Positions 12,701 through 20,399 of a stretch of DNA of 64,000 nt are shown here, piece after piece. The DNA comes from Aradus depressus (taxonomy: Eukaryota > Arthropoda > Insecta > Hemiptera > Aradidae). Location: assembly GCA_963662175.1 (NCBI GenBank), contig OY759217.1:19222562-19286561 (forward strand), read 5' to 3'. Both the position numbers and the translations under genes were made by a program. How positions within the stretch are numbered: position 1 is the first letter of the stretch; every line of letters starts with the position of its first letter. The notes below the pieces were generated by a model. That model did no database searches and was not told the DNA's origin. It saw only the letters and a list, made by a program, of their open reading frames with translations.

Positions 12701-15700
12701 ACCCATGAAAAACTTTATTATTTGAAAATTCACAAATATAATTAAAGGGAAAAAAAATCTTTGCCGTGACCAGGATTCGAACCTGGGTTATTGCGGCCAC
12801 AACGCAATGTCCTAACCACTAGACGATCACGGCTGGTTGAGGGAAACCTATCTGGGAAGGCAGATCAAGGGAAACCATGGAAAATCAGCCAAGATAGAAG
12901 AAAGTGTACAGGCCTGCCATCTGTTAGAAAACTAGGAAAACACAGCTTATAAGTTAAACTAACACCTATTTACGTACAGCAGCCGATCGTCGATTCATCG
13001 TTATAAGTTTATAAAATAATTATATTTGTACAATCAACAGCGAAACTAAACGGACATCTCAAAATATTAGCAACATTTCTTTATTAAAATTTATTTGTTT
13101 TGAAAGTGTAGGTGATGTAACAAAATGTGTGAAAAAACCTTCAGAAACATTTACCAAAAACTCAGGAAACAGATTTTGCTTATATATTAGGTTATGTGGG
13201 TATTTTTAATTTTGACTGATGATTCTACATTTGTTTTTGGTCGTAATGTCATATGTTGTTTAAAATTGCTATTTTGTAAAGACGTGTGATTCATACATGA
13301 GTAGGACTGTGAAGCCATGCTGGACATACCAGCGGCACTTCACCTGAAACGAGTGTATTTCAATGGCCATCACTCCAAATGGGATTCTCCCGACAGCTAA
13401 AGGAATATTTCGTATCCGTAATGGATCTTGTCGCATTATTATTTGCATTTTTAATGTACTTTCAACTTAAGGTAAAGCATAGGCCCGGAGCAGCTTTCTT
13501 AAAAATTATTGTCAAAAAGCTGAAAAAATTATATTTTTCTTCAAATTTTCGTGTCTTGAATTAAATGTATCAAATAAAAAAATCTATTCAGACAAAAGTT
13601 TGAGAAAAATAAAAGGAAATTTTGATTTTCAAGCGGATTGCCATCTTCAGTATATACTCGATGAAATAAACAGGAAAAAAGAGTACAAGTCCATTTTTGG
13701 CCAGTATTATTACATATTTCACAATGTAAAGTCAATCTCTAGAAGTGGTGAGAAGAGGACAATTCGGTAATGTCTCTGACGTAGTGTAGACCTAATTTTT
13801 TGGCAGTTCAAAAAAAATTGTACAATGGCAAAAGACATTTTATATTCTCCTGAAAAATTGACTTTTTTTACTTGTACTGTTATGGACTCCCACCAAAGAA
13901 TTAACGCTTTAACTACGAGGTCATATCGCCTACTACCAGATTGCTCTTGTCGCTCTGGTGGACATTCCCTACATTAGCTGCTTTCGTTCTGTTATGGAAG
14001 ACCTGAAGCAGTGAAATATCTTACTTTTCTAGTGCCTTACACTGTCCTAAAATATTAACCAGAGTTTCATTTTCCTCGCCACATTTCCTGCACAGAGGGC
14101 TTCTAGCTATGCTGTGATCAGCCCTGTCATAGTTCTAAGATCCAAGCTTGGGACCAGCGTTTAACGTCCCATTTGAAGGAAGAAGTGTTCAAGGTTTTTT
14201 TATCTCCAAGATAAAATAAACTAAGGGCCTCCGCCGGGTTTCGAACCGCGATCTTGAGCTCAGAAGGCAAACACGCTACCGCTGTGCTACCTGCGCCGTC
14301 GCTCCCATTCATATGAAGATGAAATTAAGGATTTATTTTAAATGAATTTATTGGGATACACACCTAAAATATTGTTGATATTGTCAACGCCATTAAGAAG
14401 CGCGAGTATGATACTAACCCATAATTCTATATATATATTCTTCGATTTATGGAAGATAAATGTGGGTTAAATAAAGACAAAATCATATACGGGGATGTCT
14501 CGTGGTGGTTCGTATAATATAACTGTATTTTCTCCTCGTACATACAATATCCATTACAAAAATTATATCAACTACTCATGAGGGCGCCGGTAGCTCAGAG
14601 GTACCCGGTCGAGGCCATTAGGTTTTTATATGGGAGGTTGAAAAAAAACCTTGAGCACGTCGTCCTTCAAATGGAACGTTAAATGATGGTCCCGAGCCTG
14701 TGCTATGTCAGGTACTCATTAAAGACCCCTCTCAGATAACTAACCCCCCCTGGGTAGACTGTAGAGTGAGACTATGTCCACCAAAGCGAGGAAAAAGCGC
14801 TCTATTAGTAGGCGATATGACCTCGTAGTTAAAACCCGGGCATTTTGATTATTCCATAAAATTAATGTAAAAACATGTAATAATAAAATATATTATAAAC
14901 ATTATTTGGCATGGCTTGTTTTCCAGTTCTCCAAAAAAATATGTTACATGCTTGTCAATGTTGTCATCGAGAAAAGAGGATATCGCAGGTCCCCCAGCCT
15001 GAGATATTTCATTTTGTGGTTAAAACGCTATTAGAAAATATTAAACTTTAGTTTTACAAAAAAAAAAAGTCTTATTAAGTTTTAGTGAAAAGTATAGTAA
15101 TACTAAGATAGAAGTGAGCATTACCATGTTGGAAGTTACTTCGGACGACCCTGTTACAGAATATCCACTTTCATGCTTTTCTTAAAAAAATATCAGTCAA
15201 TCTAGTTTTCCTGTAAGTCTCTCAAATATTAAGACAAGTTTTATTTATTATTAACATTTTTGGATGCACCTTGCACATGTGCAACATTCTCTTATATTAA
15301 GACATGTATATGTACTTACAAAAGGTATGCCAGCCAACAAACATGTTTCCCAGGGGAGAAGCGTGAGGTTCATGTTTGGTATCTCTGAGAGAACAATGTA
15401 TGCAGCCTCAGGGTCCATGTGAAAGTTGAACTCAGCACTCATCGTAGTGTTACCCTTAGCTAGACAAAAAAAAAGGTTTTCCGTCAATCACCGGCAATGT
15501 ACTTCCCCACAACGAATTAATCAATCAACTTTTCGCTTCTAAAACCAGTCGACCGTTTGCGCTAATCATCAATAGTTGACTTACATAGAAGCTTCTAAAT
15601 TTTTGTGTCAATAAATTCATTTCGGATGAAAATCAACATCCATTTTATCCAGGAAATTCTGAGTCCTCATACAAATTTTGTATACCGATGCATTCAATAG

Positions 15701-18700
15701 ATAGGCAGTTATTAGGATTTTTAAACTGAGCCACCTCCTCTGACCCTCCCCGTCATTTCCTTTGGCAGTTTTCGTTGTATATCAACACGTGTCGTTCCTA
15801 TGGAAAGCATAAAATTTAGTTCCGATTCATTTCACATGTCATTTACGGACAATCATAGAGAAAAACTTAAAAAAGCAAAGTGCGCGCTAAATTCCGTGTG
15901 GAGCATGCTCATAGAAAATAATTTAATAACATTTGAAGCCAAGTTGAGGGTTTTCAACAGTGTATCTAGGTCTATGTTGTGCTATGGGGCCCAAATTTGA
16001 GGAGGAGAATATCATATAGAAATAGAGAAACTATTTAGATATTTTATTAAAAGACTATTCAGGCTGCCTAGTTATCGCGAACTTCTTTTATACAAACTGA
16101 AACAGAAATAGACCCCACTATTATTCATACAAATAAACTGCATCATAATTACATACTCGAAGTGATAAACATGGCAAATCCAATACTTCCCAAGGCCCTA
16201 GCTAAAGAGGTTATTAAAAGGAATGTGCTCTGGTTCCGACGGTTAAATAACTATATCTCGGACTACAATCTGAGAGATAGTCTGTCTGTTAATAACATCG
16301 AGATATGGAACACACAGTTATCAAATATACGGAATAGTTTAAAAGAACATTATCGCAATCAGTTCAGGGAGGAAATTAAAAACTCAGACCGGTACTTGCT
16401 AGGTAGGGAACTGAAGTTGCACGATTCAGTTAATAGTTACTTACAGAGTGTCAAGTATTAGATTAATAATTAAACTTAGAGATGAACTGTTGCATCTAAG
16501 CTATACACCTATCAATCAATATACCTCCGAAGATATGGGGGCTTTGTATGCCCAATGTGTTACAGCCCCTGTAAAGAAGATATCAGTTCCTCATTACCTG
16601 CCCCAAATATGATGATTTAAAAAATAAAATATTGAAAAACAACATACGATACTTCATTTATGTTGGAATTATTAAATGGTAAAGATTGACTACTGGTAAC
16701 ATATTGCAAAAAGCCTTACGATTTCAGAAACTGTGAATTAAATAAATATGAACAAAGATATATTTATTATTTTATTTTCATTTGTATTTTAGAAAGAAAA
16801 AGTTGTTGTAAATAAGTTTATAAGATAATATTATTTATGTAAATCTAGACTCCTCAAGACGGCTTAGGCCATTGAGTTTGTCTTCATAAAAGGTCACATT
16901 ATTGTATATATGTTTTGTATGTAATTTTCTATTATGTTAATTGAATAAAGACTTTACTACTATGCCGACTCAATACATTCGTTACATCGGTAGATATTAG
17001 GTTTTTTGGGTTAAGTCCCTTACCCTCGAACCGTCCCATCCCTCTGGCAAAATTTGTCTTCATACAAGTTGTGTTCAGACAGAAAGGACTTTTTTTACTT
17101 CTTCAAGGGGTCGGAAACCGGAAATTCCGGTGAAAACATCGAATTTGTGACTGATTGTACACCTTCGTATAGCGGGGGAGGCAAGAGACAGCTGTTGCTA
17201 CGTTCTATTTCAAAGGAAAATTGAGCGAAACACAAAAATATATTGAAAGAACTAATTAAATTCAATTGCTGTGCAATGTTTTTTTTTTTACTATTAAAAA
17301 ATTACAATTAAAACAACTATGTTATTATTATTTTGAGATTTTAAAAAATCGGGTAATTATTAGGGATAGTTAACCTGAAATTATTTTTGAAAAACTAATT
17401 TGTTAGTCGAAATAGTACATTATATCATAATATTTCTTTCCACCAAACAAAATGTTAAAGATAAAGTGAACAATAATTATACATAGGTTTACGCTATTAT
17501 TATCAATAGAGGATAAATAACAGTATAATAACTACCTGTATAATTTCCTCCCATGATGTAGATAGCCTTGACATCCTCCTTGAAGTTTTTGTAAGTTTTG
17601 ATGGCAAGGGCGATATTCGTAAGAGGACCACAGCATATCACTGTCACTTGATCTATCAACAAAAAAGGACAAGATTTTATTTGAAAAAATACAAATGTTC
17701 AGTAAATAAGATTGGTAGAAAATAACTATTCTCAGGTTGAAGCCAAATTCATCACTAAATGAAGAGTGACATTGAGGAATGTTCCATGTGTTATTTTTTG
17801 AAAATGTTACTTTTTTCGCCTAAATCCAGTGGACTTCGAGCTATCTATCCTATTTCTCTCTGTGTGTAATAGATCAGGTGTTTGTTGGTTGTCAATGGAT
17901 GAATTCAAAATTTCCTTCCAAAAGCAACAACCAGATTTATTGCATTTGTGGATACAATAAATTCAAATTTCTAAATTGCGCAAATTGATATAATAACTAA
18001 ATTGCAGACAAGATCAAGATAGGAAGGAATAAAGCGAGCTAGTGTTTTCCTATTTTCCCAACAGATGGCAGGCAGGCACTCTTTTTTCTATCTTAGCTGA
18101 TTTTCCATGGTTTCCCTTGATCTGCCTTTTCAGATAGATTTCCTTCAACCAGCCGTGATCGTCTAGTGGTTAGGACATTGCGTTGTGGCCGCAATAACCC
18201 AGGTTCGAATCCTGGTCACGGCAAGTTATTTTATTTTTTCTATATTTAAGTATATTTTGTGAGATGACCTAAAATAACAATAAAAAAAAAATAATACAAT
18301 TAAACTAATTTTATTTTTTTATACACACTGCCAACTTACGTAGATGAATTGGATTAATTTTTGTTGAATGATTTCAATTTTTTTTCTTTTTATATAATCT
18401 AACTTTTTGTTTCAACGTAATACGATAAATGGGTCGTCTTCAGTTGGCTTCTCGAGATGATGTCTGCGGCTGCGACTCGTTCAACCTCGAACTTCCGCCA
18501 TCAACCTGGCTGCCTCCGATGTCAATCCTTTGGTCCTCGATTCTCCTCTGCCGTCTTCTTGGTCCTCCTTCGTGGGGTCCTCTTCATCCGGAGCCTCCTC
18601 CCCCTCCCCACAATTTAATGACAAAAATATTTTTGATTCAAAAAGAGAGATATAATTTGTTGAATTTCCTGCACTTGCTCTTGGTCTGTATTTACTATTT

Positions 18701-20247
18701 ATTTAAGTCAAGCAATTCCATAAGATGGATTCTCCCAAATGTTGAATATTAACTCCTAAGAATGATCTTACTGCCTGATTTTATCGATATTAGAACCTAG
18801 ATACCTCAAGCCAAATATAAAATGTCGGCAGACAAGACATCAAAAGACCTCGGTTTTCACTTATAGTAGACTATTTAACTCTTATCAACGGAACAAGATG
18901 TAGACACAAAAGTATCACAATTTACCTTTTTTCTCTGATACTATCCTGTTTAGTGCAACAATACCATTTTCTTCCTGTGCTTTGGGCATATCAGGAAGTT
19001 CTGGTAAGGAAACATCTCCAAAACCATTCTTTCCATAAAAATATTCTAAATCGTCACCAAGCGAGGAATTATCTGGTGGTATGAGTTGAGTTTCGGCACC
19101 TTTAAATACAGGAACCTGTAAGTAAAATGAAAAGGTTTAAATTTCAGTTTAGTTACGCTGACAATGTACATATATACATACATATGATAATGTATTCTAT
19201 ATACATACATATGATAATGTATTCTATATACATACATATGATAATGTATTCTATATACATACATATGATAATGTATTCTATATACATACATATGATAATG
19301 TATTCTATATACATACATATGATAATGTATTCTATATACATACATATGATAATGTATTCTATATACATACATAATTCAACGGAGAGAAGGCAAACTAACT
19401 GAGAAGTTCAGTGTTGGTTAAAGAAAAAAAAAATATATGAGTAATTTTTAACGTGAAACAATTGTGATATAGCGAATAAATTGTAAAAAACATAACATAT
19501 CATGTTACACTTATTTAACCAACTGTGATATAGTGAATAAATAGTAAAACTCATAAACAACATAATATATAGTATGATATTTATTGTAGGGACTCTCTGT
19601 AGACCAAAGCGAACAAAACTCAAACTATACTAGGCCCAAAATATACAATACAACTTAAGAAAAAAAAAAAAAAAAGGCTTAGCTAAAATAAGTTTATTTG
19701 TATTTTCTTATTTATTTAGATTAACGAGCACAGAATCTTTGCTTGTTTAATGTATCGAGCACGAAAATACCAAGGACTCTAAATTCCTTGCTAAAATGGC
19801 ACCTATATTAAATATACAAAATTTACAAATTTTGTAATGGAATGTTGCATTGTCGTTCGGATGCAATCCATACTACGATAGACTAGCTTTCGAACATACT
19901 TCCTTCCATCTTGATTCCAAATCCAAAGATACCATGTTAATTTCCGAAGAAGCCCATCATACGTAAACTGGTATTTACTACAATAAAACATTAAACCTTA
20001 TTAATTATACCTATTCATTAGCTCATAGTTACATGCAATTATGATAAAGGCAATAACTTACCTCGGTATGATTTGCAACTTTTAAAAAGTATAAATTATT
20101 TTTGCACACATTATCTACACTTGTATTACCACTGACACATGTAATTCCTAGAATCTGAATATCGTTTTTGCTTGAATTCAAAATAAAATTAAGAGCCCAG
20201 GCATCATCAACGCCGCAATCATTGTCAACAACCACAAACCTCACCAT
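3717..20247 (-). CDS. inosine-uridine preferring nucleoside hydrolase gene (multi-exon, 3' end missing)
   Basis: Nucleoside hydrolases cleave the N-glycosidic bond of nucleosides to free base plus ribose in salvage, using a Ca2+ bound by an N-terminal Asp cluster. Five exons on the minus strand join with consistent phases (0, 1, 1, 0). Together they give about 260 residues: the Asp cluster DNDCGVDDAWAL, ILGITCVSGNTSVDNV, VPVFKGAE, GKNGFGDV, CCGPLTNIALAI, IMGG, AEFNFHMDPEAA and a late TADQLLAAL segment whose Asp should be the C-terminal Ca2+ ligand. Family members are usually about 310-345 residues, so 50-80 C-terminal residues are missing, probably encoded left of the window. No signal peptide is visible; a cytosolic enzyme is inferred. 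Introns are full of mobile DNA; intron 4 is about 11.4 kb. Confidence 0.85.
3793..3941 (-). CDS. nucleoside hydrolase exon 5 (3' boundary uncertain)
   Basis: The acceptor TTTCTAG precedes AAATGG; phase 0 gives KWREQLGVEG, then SLLNQIEKSILERSRRLG and VWITADQLLAALF. The Asp in TADQ aligns with the C-terminal Ca2+ ligand. The end is not fixed. A donor GTACGC after GAGAC (at 3787-3792) would end the exon at 3793. Otherwise the frame stays open to a stop at 3717, which would make an unusually short protein. I favour the donor and a last exon beyond the left edge. Confidence 0.68.
4258..4545 (-). mobile_element. tRNA-derived SINE family A, truncated copy (with TA repeat at its 3' end)
   Basis: On the minus strand it has the family's body: TAAAATAAACTTAAGCACGC, GGTCCCGAGCC, GGTACTCGTTAAAGACCCC, the AATTTAGGGTAGGCAAAATT block, GCGCTCTGGTAGTAGGCGAT and CCCGGGCATGA. 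The tRNA-like head is missing. A (TA)n run lies at the 3' end. It is in intron 4 of the nucleoside hydrolase, just upstream of the LINE. Confidence 0.75.
4546..5266 (+). other. AT-rich sequence, probably including the LINE 5' UTR
   Basis: No gene. The stretch at 4915-5010 resembles the 119-bp repeat unit at 11144-12095: ATCT.A.AATTT.GAAGG, a GGGG-rich middle, GTTGATCG. A polypyrimidine tract (5105-5200) precedes ORF1. The LINE start must lie somewhere here, but I cannot fix it. Confidence 0.35.
5267..6553 (+). CDS. LINE ORF1, Gag-like nucleic-acid-binding protein
   Basis: 428 codons. A basic N-terminus (KMKRRKRC) is followed by a fold of about 170 residues resembling the RRM-like core of I/Jockey ORF1 proteins (IIGAVGEVKHIKKL, then VETKNTSQSRKLL). 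Three cysteine-rich knuckles follow at about residues 194-248: CFSCFQYGHIKFNC, CDKCSLPLHEGAPC and CANCGGKHSCWSREC. The tail is proline/serine-rich (about residues 330-385) and then lysine-rich. ORF1 proteins package the element RNA into ribonucleoprotein particles. The start is the first ATG after the pyrimidine-rich leader; a second Met lies at residue 10. Length fits I-group ORF1. Confidence 0.85.
   Translation: MNLPPDIVKMKRRKRCLDSLLKEIDPQAKGSHVEPVPNFLVISRDGEGDLLKVSPFLINKAIIGAVGEVKHIKKLRNGTLLVETKNTSQSRKLLQMTSFYDQVQIKVEPHRTLNSSKGIITCFDLADFSDEEIHKELEAQLVTSVKRIISKKTGVPTNTNSFIITFSIPVVPEILKVGFYSVKVRKFIPSPMRCFSCFQYGHIKFNCKKNPICDKCSLPLHEGAPCTRDLFCANCGGKHSCWSRECPRYLQEIAIKEIQVTEKIPYGNAKKLYKERQAPTFSKSYAQKVGNETESKESLFKFGSERTWQKPRVADMAVQTENILTDNIDKTKTPKSLPPRSSAGSPPTTTPSLPIPLPLPSTSPPPLPSRPQSSVLSDGDTSDTSLMEVSAEPPKVKPVTIYLKDINKKKKYKKERNANTAIDSGSGT
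6554..7065 (+). other. ORF1-ORF2 spacer with a degenerate duplicate of the ORF2 start
   Basis: No intact gene. At 6917 an ATG opens a short frame containing LQWNCNGIWQQLAEAKLLI. This is clearly related to the ORF2 start at 7066, with the same WNCNG motif and spacing to LLI. It is 149 bp upstream and out of frame with ORF2. Short repeats of GGAATACTAATATATA lie at 6580-6630. Confidence 0.5.
7066..10731 (+). CDS. LINE ORF2: AP-endonuclease, reverse transcriptase, RNase H
   Basis: 1221 codons. Residues 1-225 form an apurinic-like endonuclease: QWNCNG, FCLQETRL with its catalytic Glu, VGDFNSHNTLWG and the terminal SDHFPAL. Residues about 440-730 form the reverse transcriptase: SYRPISLSCCLCKIMERM, QCGFRKRRSTVDNL, FFDITKAFDTTW, GVPQGSVLS and the catalytic LYADDFAI. 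Residues about 950-1090 form RNase H: LYTDGSKT, FTAELTAIYHAL, CTDSLSSMLAI, WVPGHSGIPGNERAD, which supply the D-E-D-H-D set. The end has a Cys/His cluster (CPTCNVQITVRHIFEDC). The protein nicks target DNA and primes cDNA synthesis there. All catalytic motifs are present, so it is potentially autonomous. Confidence 0.92.
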   Translation: MALKVIQWNCNGYRTHHPEAQLLIQEESPACFCLQETRLTDTHPVNIPNFDVHRCDGPVEGHGGVLNLILNTIAAEMLTLNTELQAVATRLHTDHPFTLCNIYISPSENPSENELTNLIDQLPRPVLLVGDFNSHNTLWGSMTNSPRGTLLERVFDSKKLLVLNSGEPTYLSPAYGTFSAIDLSACSRSLATDAQWIPLPDQYNSDHFPALTLIKSEVELTGRRRRWVVEQADWDLYKTLMVRDSQWSMDPEENCASLENIILSAAREAIPRTSDQYKRKPLPWFNNECKTSIRNRRRALRKFKENMTGTNLIEYKKLKSISRKVIKESKMSCWRDYISGINSSTPSEQVWKKIRAISGKKVTPQIILEINRKLCSNQKQVANRLAETFSLSELIPDPSFVEYKHKEEKKDIIFTSVDNNEDYNIPFSTWELETALRKLKGKSPGPDNIVYKMVKNLPTEILQALLQLYNQIWATGIFPRRWKESYIIPILKPGKDKRDPSSYRPISLSCCLCKIMERMVNRRLSWKLENEKLLSNLQCGFRKRRSTVDNLVKIEAVLQDAFINKQEAVGIFFDITKAFDTTWRYDILKTLSAWGFRGSLPIFIKGFLTRRSFRVLLGNTLSSSKTQNQGVPQGSVLSTTLFMIAINKIDQCLTKNVQGFLYADDFAIICRGHNMKNVQSNLQNTVNKIQRWSQETGLRVSLDKTCCVHFHRKRNVLSNPVITFESTPIRYVNQVRFLGVILDSKLNWTAHIKYLKEKCSNSMKILYLLSSLDWGSDRATLIKIYKAIICSKMDYCCFVYGSARKSYLEILDAIHHKGIRVATGAFRTSPIASICTESSICPLIFRRHLLGSRYMAKVYSDPEHLCYKYIFKAKYQGLYNTAKNPTLPLRIRLKSVITQLEEVPRITEHQVTPCWIFPRPNCCTELLKVSAARGAGVYLPQLYALLEQTEGARVLYTDGSKTNDSTSCAYIDGNEVRKFKLHPLSSIFTAELTAIYHALYHSLVAPEKHIAICTDSLSSMLAIDNMYSDHPLVYKIQNCVYQLKEMGKEVTFVWVPGHSGIPGNERADRAAEEAHSLLEVVPTRLSAREYAKPLATNIYDSWQSMWSEIQDNKLKMIKRSVTNWKSCYRKNRREEVCIARLRIGHSRLTHGYLINREDPPICPTCNVQITVRHIFEDCLRYRGLLEIHGVPGNVSEALGDDKNTINKVINFIKEAELTSKI
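10740..10916 (+). repeat. LINE 3' tail, A/AAT-rich
   Basis: Immediately after the ORF2 stop the sequence is runs of A and AAT/TAA units with a short TA stretch. I-group elements characteristically end in TAA-type simple repeats. It has probably expanded by slippage. A minus-strand frame over this region is low-complexity and not a gene. Confidence 0.6.
11144..12095. repeat. 119-bp tandem array, eight apparently identical copies
   Basis: Eight head-to-tail copies of a 119-bp unit beginning CTTAACATTTGGAAGGGAAG. Landmarks recur at 11162, 11281, 11400, 11519, 11638, 11757, 11876 and 11995. I saw no base difference between copies, implying recent expansion or strong homogenisation. The array is in intron 4 of the nucleoside hydrolase. 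A single diverged relative appears upstream of the LINE at about 4915-5010. Confidence 0.93.
12096..12761. other. no feature recognised
   Basis: AT-rich intronic sequence without long frames, obvious inverted repeats or recognisable repeat families. Confidence 0.4.
12762..12833 (-). tRNA. tRNA-His (GTG), copy 1
   Basis: The 72-nt minus-strand sequence folds as a cloverleaf. The acceptor is GCCGTGA/TCACGGC with discriminator A. The D arm box A contains GTCTAGTGGTTAGG. The anticodon stem TTGCG/CGCAA encloses TTGTGGC with anticodon GTG. Box B is GGTTCGAATCC. A T-run follows the 3' end as a Pol III terminator. The gene is identical to the copy at 18152-18223 and is shorter only for the unencoded G-1 and CCA. 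It lies on the same strand as the nucleoside hydrolase, in intron 4. Confidence 0.95.
12834..12955 (-). repeat. tRNA-His 5' flank, duplicated
   Basis: The reverse complement matches 18035-18151 at roughly 85% identity, including TTTCCATGGTTTCCCTTGAT. So about 115 bp upstream of both tRNA genes was duplicated with the gene, in inverted orientation 5 kb apart. Confidence 0.75.
12960..13900. other. no gene recognised
   Basis: Intronic AT-rich DNA. Two short frames (about 60 codons) lack homology or splice logic and are treated as chance. Confidence 0.4.
13903..14305 (-). mobile_element. SINE family A, diverged copy
   Basis: On the minus strand a tRNA-like head (GGCGCAGGTAGCACAGCGGT, box B GGTTCGAAACC) is followed by the family body. 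The middle (about 13970-14130) is unrelated or heavily diverged, suggesting an insertion or internal replacement. The tail ends at ATGACCTCGTAGTTAAAGC. A 61-codon frame inside it is not a gene. Confidence 0.7.
14580..14860 (+). mobile_element. SINE family A, copy with a deleted tRNA body
   Basis: Starts GAGGGCGCCGGTAGCTCAGA (box A). It then jumps to CGGTCGAGGCC, losing the anticodon and box B region. The body (GGTCCCGAGCC, GGTACTCATTAAAGACCCC, GTAGGCGATATGACCTCGTA) is kept to CCCGGGCAT. Confidence 0.75.
15320..15459 (-). CDS. nucleoside hydrolase exon 4
   Basis: 140 bases between a GTCTAG acceptor and a GTAAGT donor. The spliced codon gives A, then KGNTTMSAEFNFHMDPEAAY and LTLLPWETCLLAGIPF. 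AEFNF-x-x-DPEAA is a hallmark of this family, including the Asn and Glu that hold the ribose. Ends in phase 0, matching exon 5. Confidence 0.88.
15485..15790 (+). repeat. dispersed repeat A, copy 2
   Basis: Shares CTTCCCCA, AATTAATCAATCAACTTTTC, AACCAGTCGACCGTTTGCGC and TTACATAGAAGC blocks with the copies at 3395-3560 (inverted) and 51845-52010. It continues into the diverged family seen at 38.4-38.7 and 52.9 kb. Confidence 0.55.
15795..16965 (+). pseudogene. decayed non-LTR retrotransposon, RT thumb and C-terminus
   Basis: Two frames (15800-16000 and 16162-16461) plus frameshifted stretches between and after them reconstruct the end of a LINE ORF2. The signs are KAKCALNSVWSMLIEN, then KLRVFNSVSRSMLCYGAQI, RYFIKRLFRLPS, KALAKEVIKRNVLWF and a long helical C-terminus. 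The motif VxRS-x-[LM]-xYG-x-x-x-W is typical just after the RT palm. Several stops and frameshifts make it dead. It ends near AATAAAGACTTTACTAC at about 16965. It lies in intron 3 of the nucleoside hydrolase, on the opposite strand. Confidence 0.65.
16970..17530. other. no gene; fragment of a dispersed repeat
   Basis: 17030-17170 contains diverged dispersed-repeat text (CCCATCCCTCTGGCAAAATT, GGAAATTCCGGTGAAAAC) resembling 20460-20660 and 52850-53000. The rest is plain AT-rich intron. Confidence 0.4.
17536..17652 (-). CDS. nucleoside hydrolase exon 3
   Basis: 117 bases between a TTGATAG acceptor and a GTAGTT donor. Completed by the G from exon 2 it reads DQVTVICCGPLTNIALAI, then AIYIMGGNYT. 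This is the GPLTN-[IL]-A and [IV]-x-[IVM]-MGG core of the fold. Leaves in phase 1. Confidence 0.88.
18035..18151 (+). repeat. tRNA-His 5' flank, duplicated (second copy)
   Basis: Matches the reverse complement of 12834-12955, including CCATGGTTTCCCTTGATCTG. It leads directly into the tRNA gene at 18152. Confidence 0.75.
18152..18223 (+). tRNA. tRNA-His (GTG), copy 2
   Basis: Identical across 72 nt to the minus-strand gene at 12762-12833: acceptor GCCGTGA/TCACGGC, anticodon GTG in loop TTGTGGC, box B GGTTCGAATCC, T-rich terminator just downstream. It lies in intron 2 of the nucleoside hydrolase, antisense to it. Confidence 0.95.
18926..19115 (-). CDS. nucleoside hydrolase exon 2
   Basis: A TTACAG acceptor precedes it and the GTAAAT donor follows. 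It enters in phase 0 with VPVFKGAETQLI, then GKNGFGDVSLPELP and VALNRIVSEKK. These match the family's V-P-V-[YF]-x-G-A-E and G-x-x-G-[FL]-G-D blocks. It leaves with one extra base (G), which exon 3 completes. Confidence 0.88.
19154..19372. repeat. 27-bp tandem array (about eight copies)
   Basis: Unit ATACATACATATGATAATGT plus ATTCTAT, repeated with essentially no variation. The 27-bp period is nine codons, so frames on both strands stay open and give periodic pseudo-proteins; these are not genes. It lies in intron 1 of the nucleoside hydrolase. Confidence 0.93.
19369..19625 (+). repeat. dispersed repeat B, copy 1
   Basis: About 260 bp starting ATAATTCAACGG match 26449-26745 at roughly 85%: AGAAGGCAAACTAACTGA, GTTCAGTGTTGGTTA, and two internal copies of TGTGATATAGCGAATAAA. 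It then ends near CAAAGCGAACAAAACTCAAA. Confidence 0.75.
20062..20247 (-). CDS. nucleoside hydrolase exon 1
   Basis: The exon begins at ATG 20247 (MVRFVVVDND) and encodes 62 codons ending VANHTE. The donor GTAAGT follows at 20056-20061. It contains the Ca2+/ribose-binding cluster DNDCGVDDAW at residues 8-17, the strongest family signature here, plus LGITCVSGNTSVDNV. I chose this ATG because the Asp cluster normally lies within the first 10-15 residues; upstream in-frame codons are TTG and ATA. Phase 0 at the 3' end. Confidence 0.88.
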
Positions 20248-20351
20248 TATCAAAACACGTGAAACTACAACTTGGCTATCTCCAAAGGTGGGGTTAGTGC
20301 AAGGTTACTTGGATCGTCAAATTGGGACACAAAGGAGTAAACAATAAACGG

Positions 20352-20359
20352 TGACGTCA
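20352..20359. promoter_or_regulatory. CRE-like palindrome upstream of the nucleoside hydrolase
   Basis: TGACGTCA, the exact CREB/ATF palindrome, lies 105 bp upstream of the nucleoside hydrolase ATG, in the interval expected for its 5' UTR or core promoter. An 8-bp match can arise by chance; only its position supports a role. Confidence 0.3.
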
Positions 20360-20399
20360 AAATAGGCTTAGGGCTCCGTACCTCGCATTATGCATCATA

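Noticed and set aside
14127..14312. 61-codon minus frame with SELKIAVRNPAEALSLFY
   Set aside because: It is the tRNA-like head of SINE family A read as protein; the same frame appears in the SINE at 61383-61625.
19046..19402. Periodic reading frames on both strands over the 27-bp array
   Set aside because: The 27-bp unit is a multiple of three and has no stop in several frames, so open frames are automatic. No gene context.
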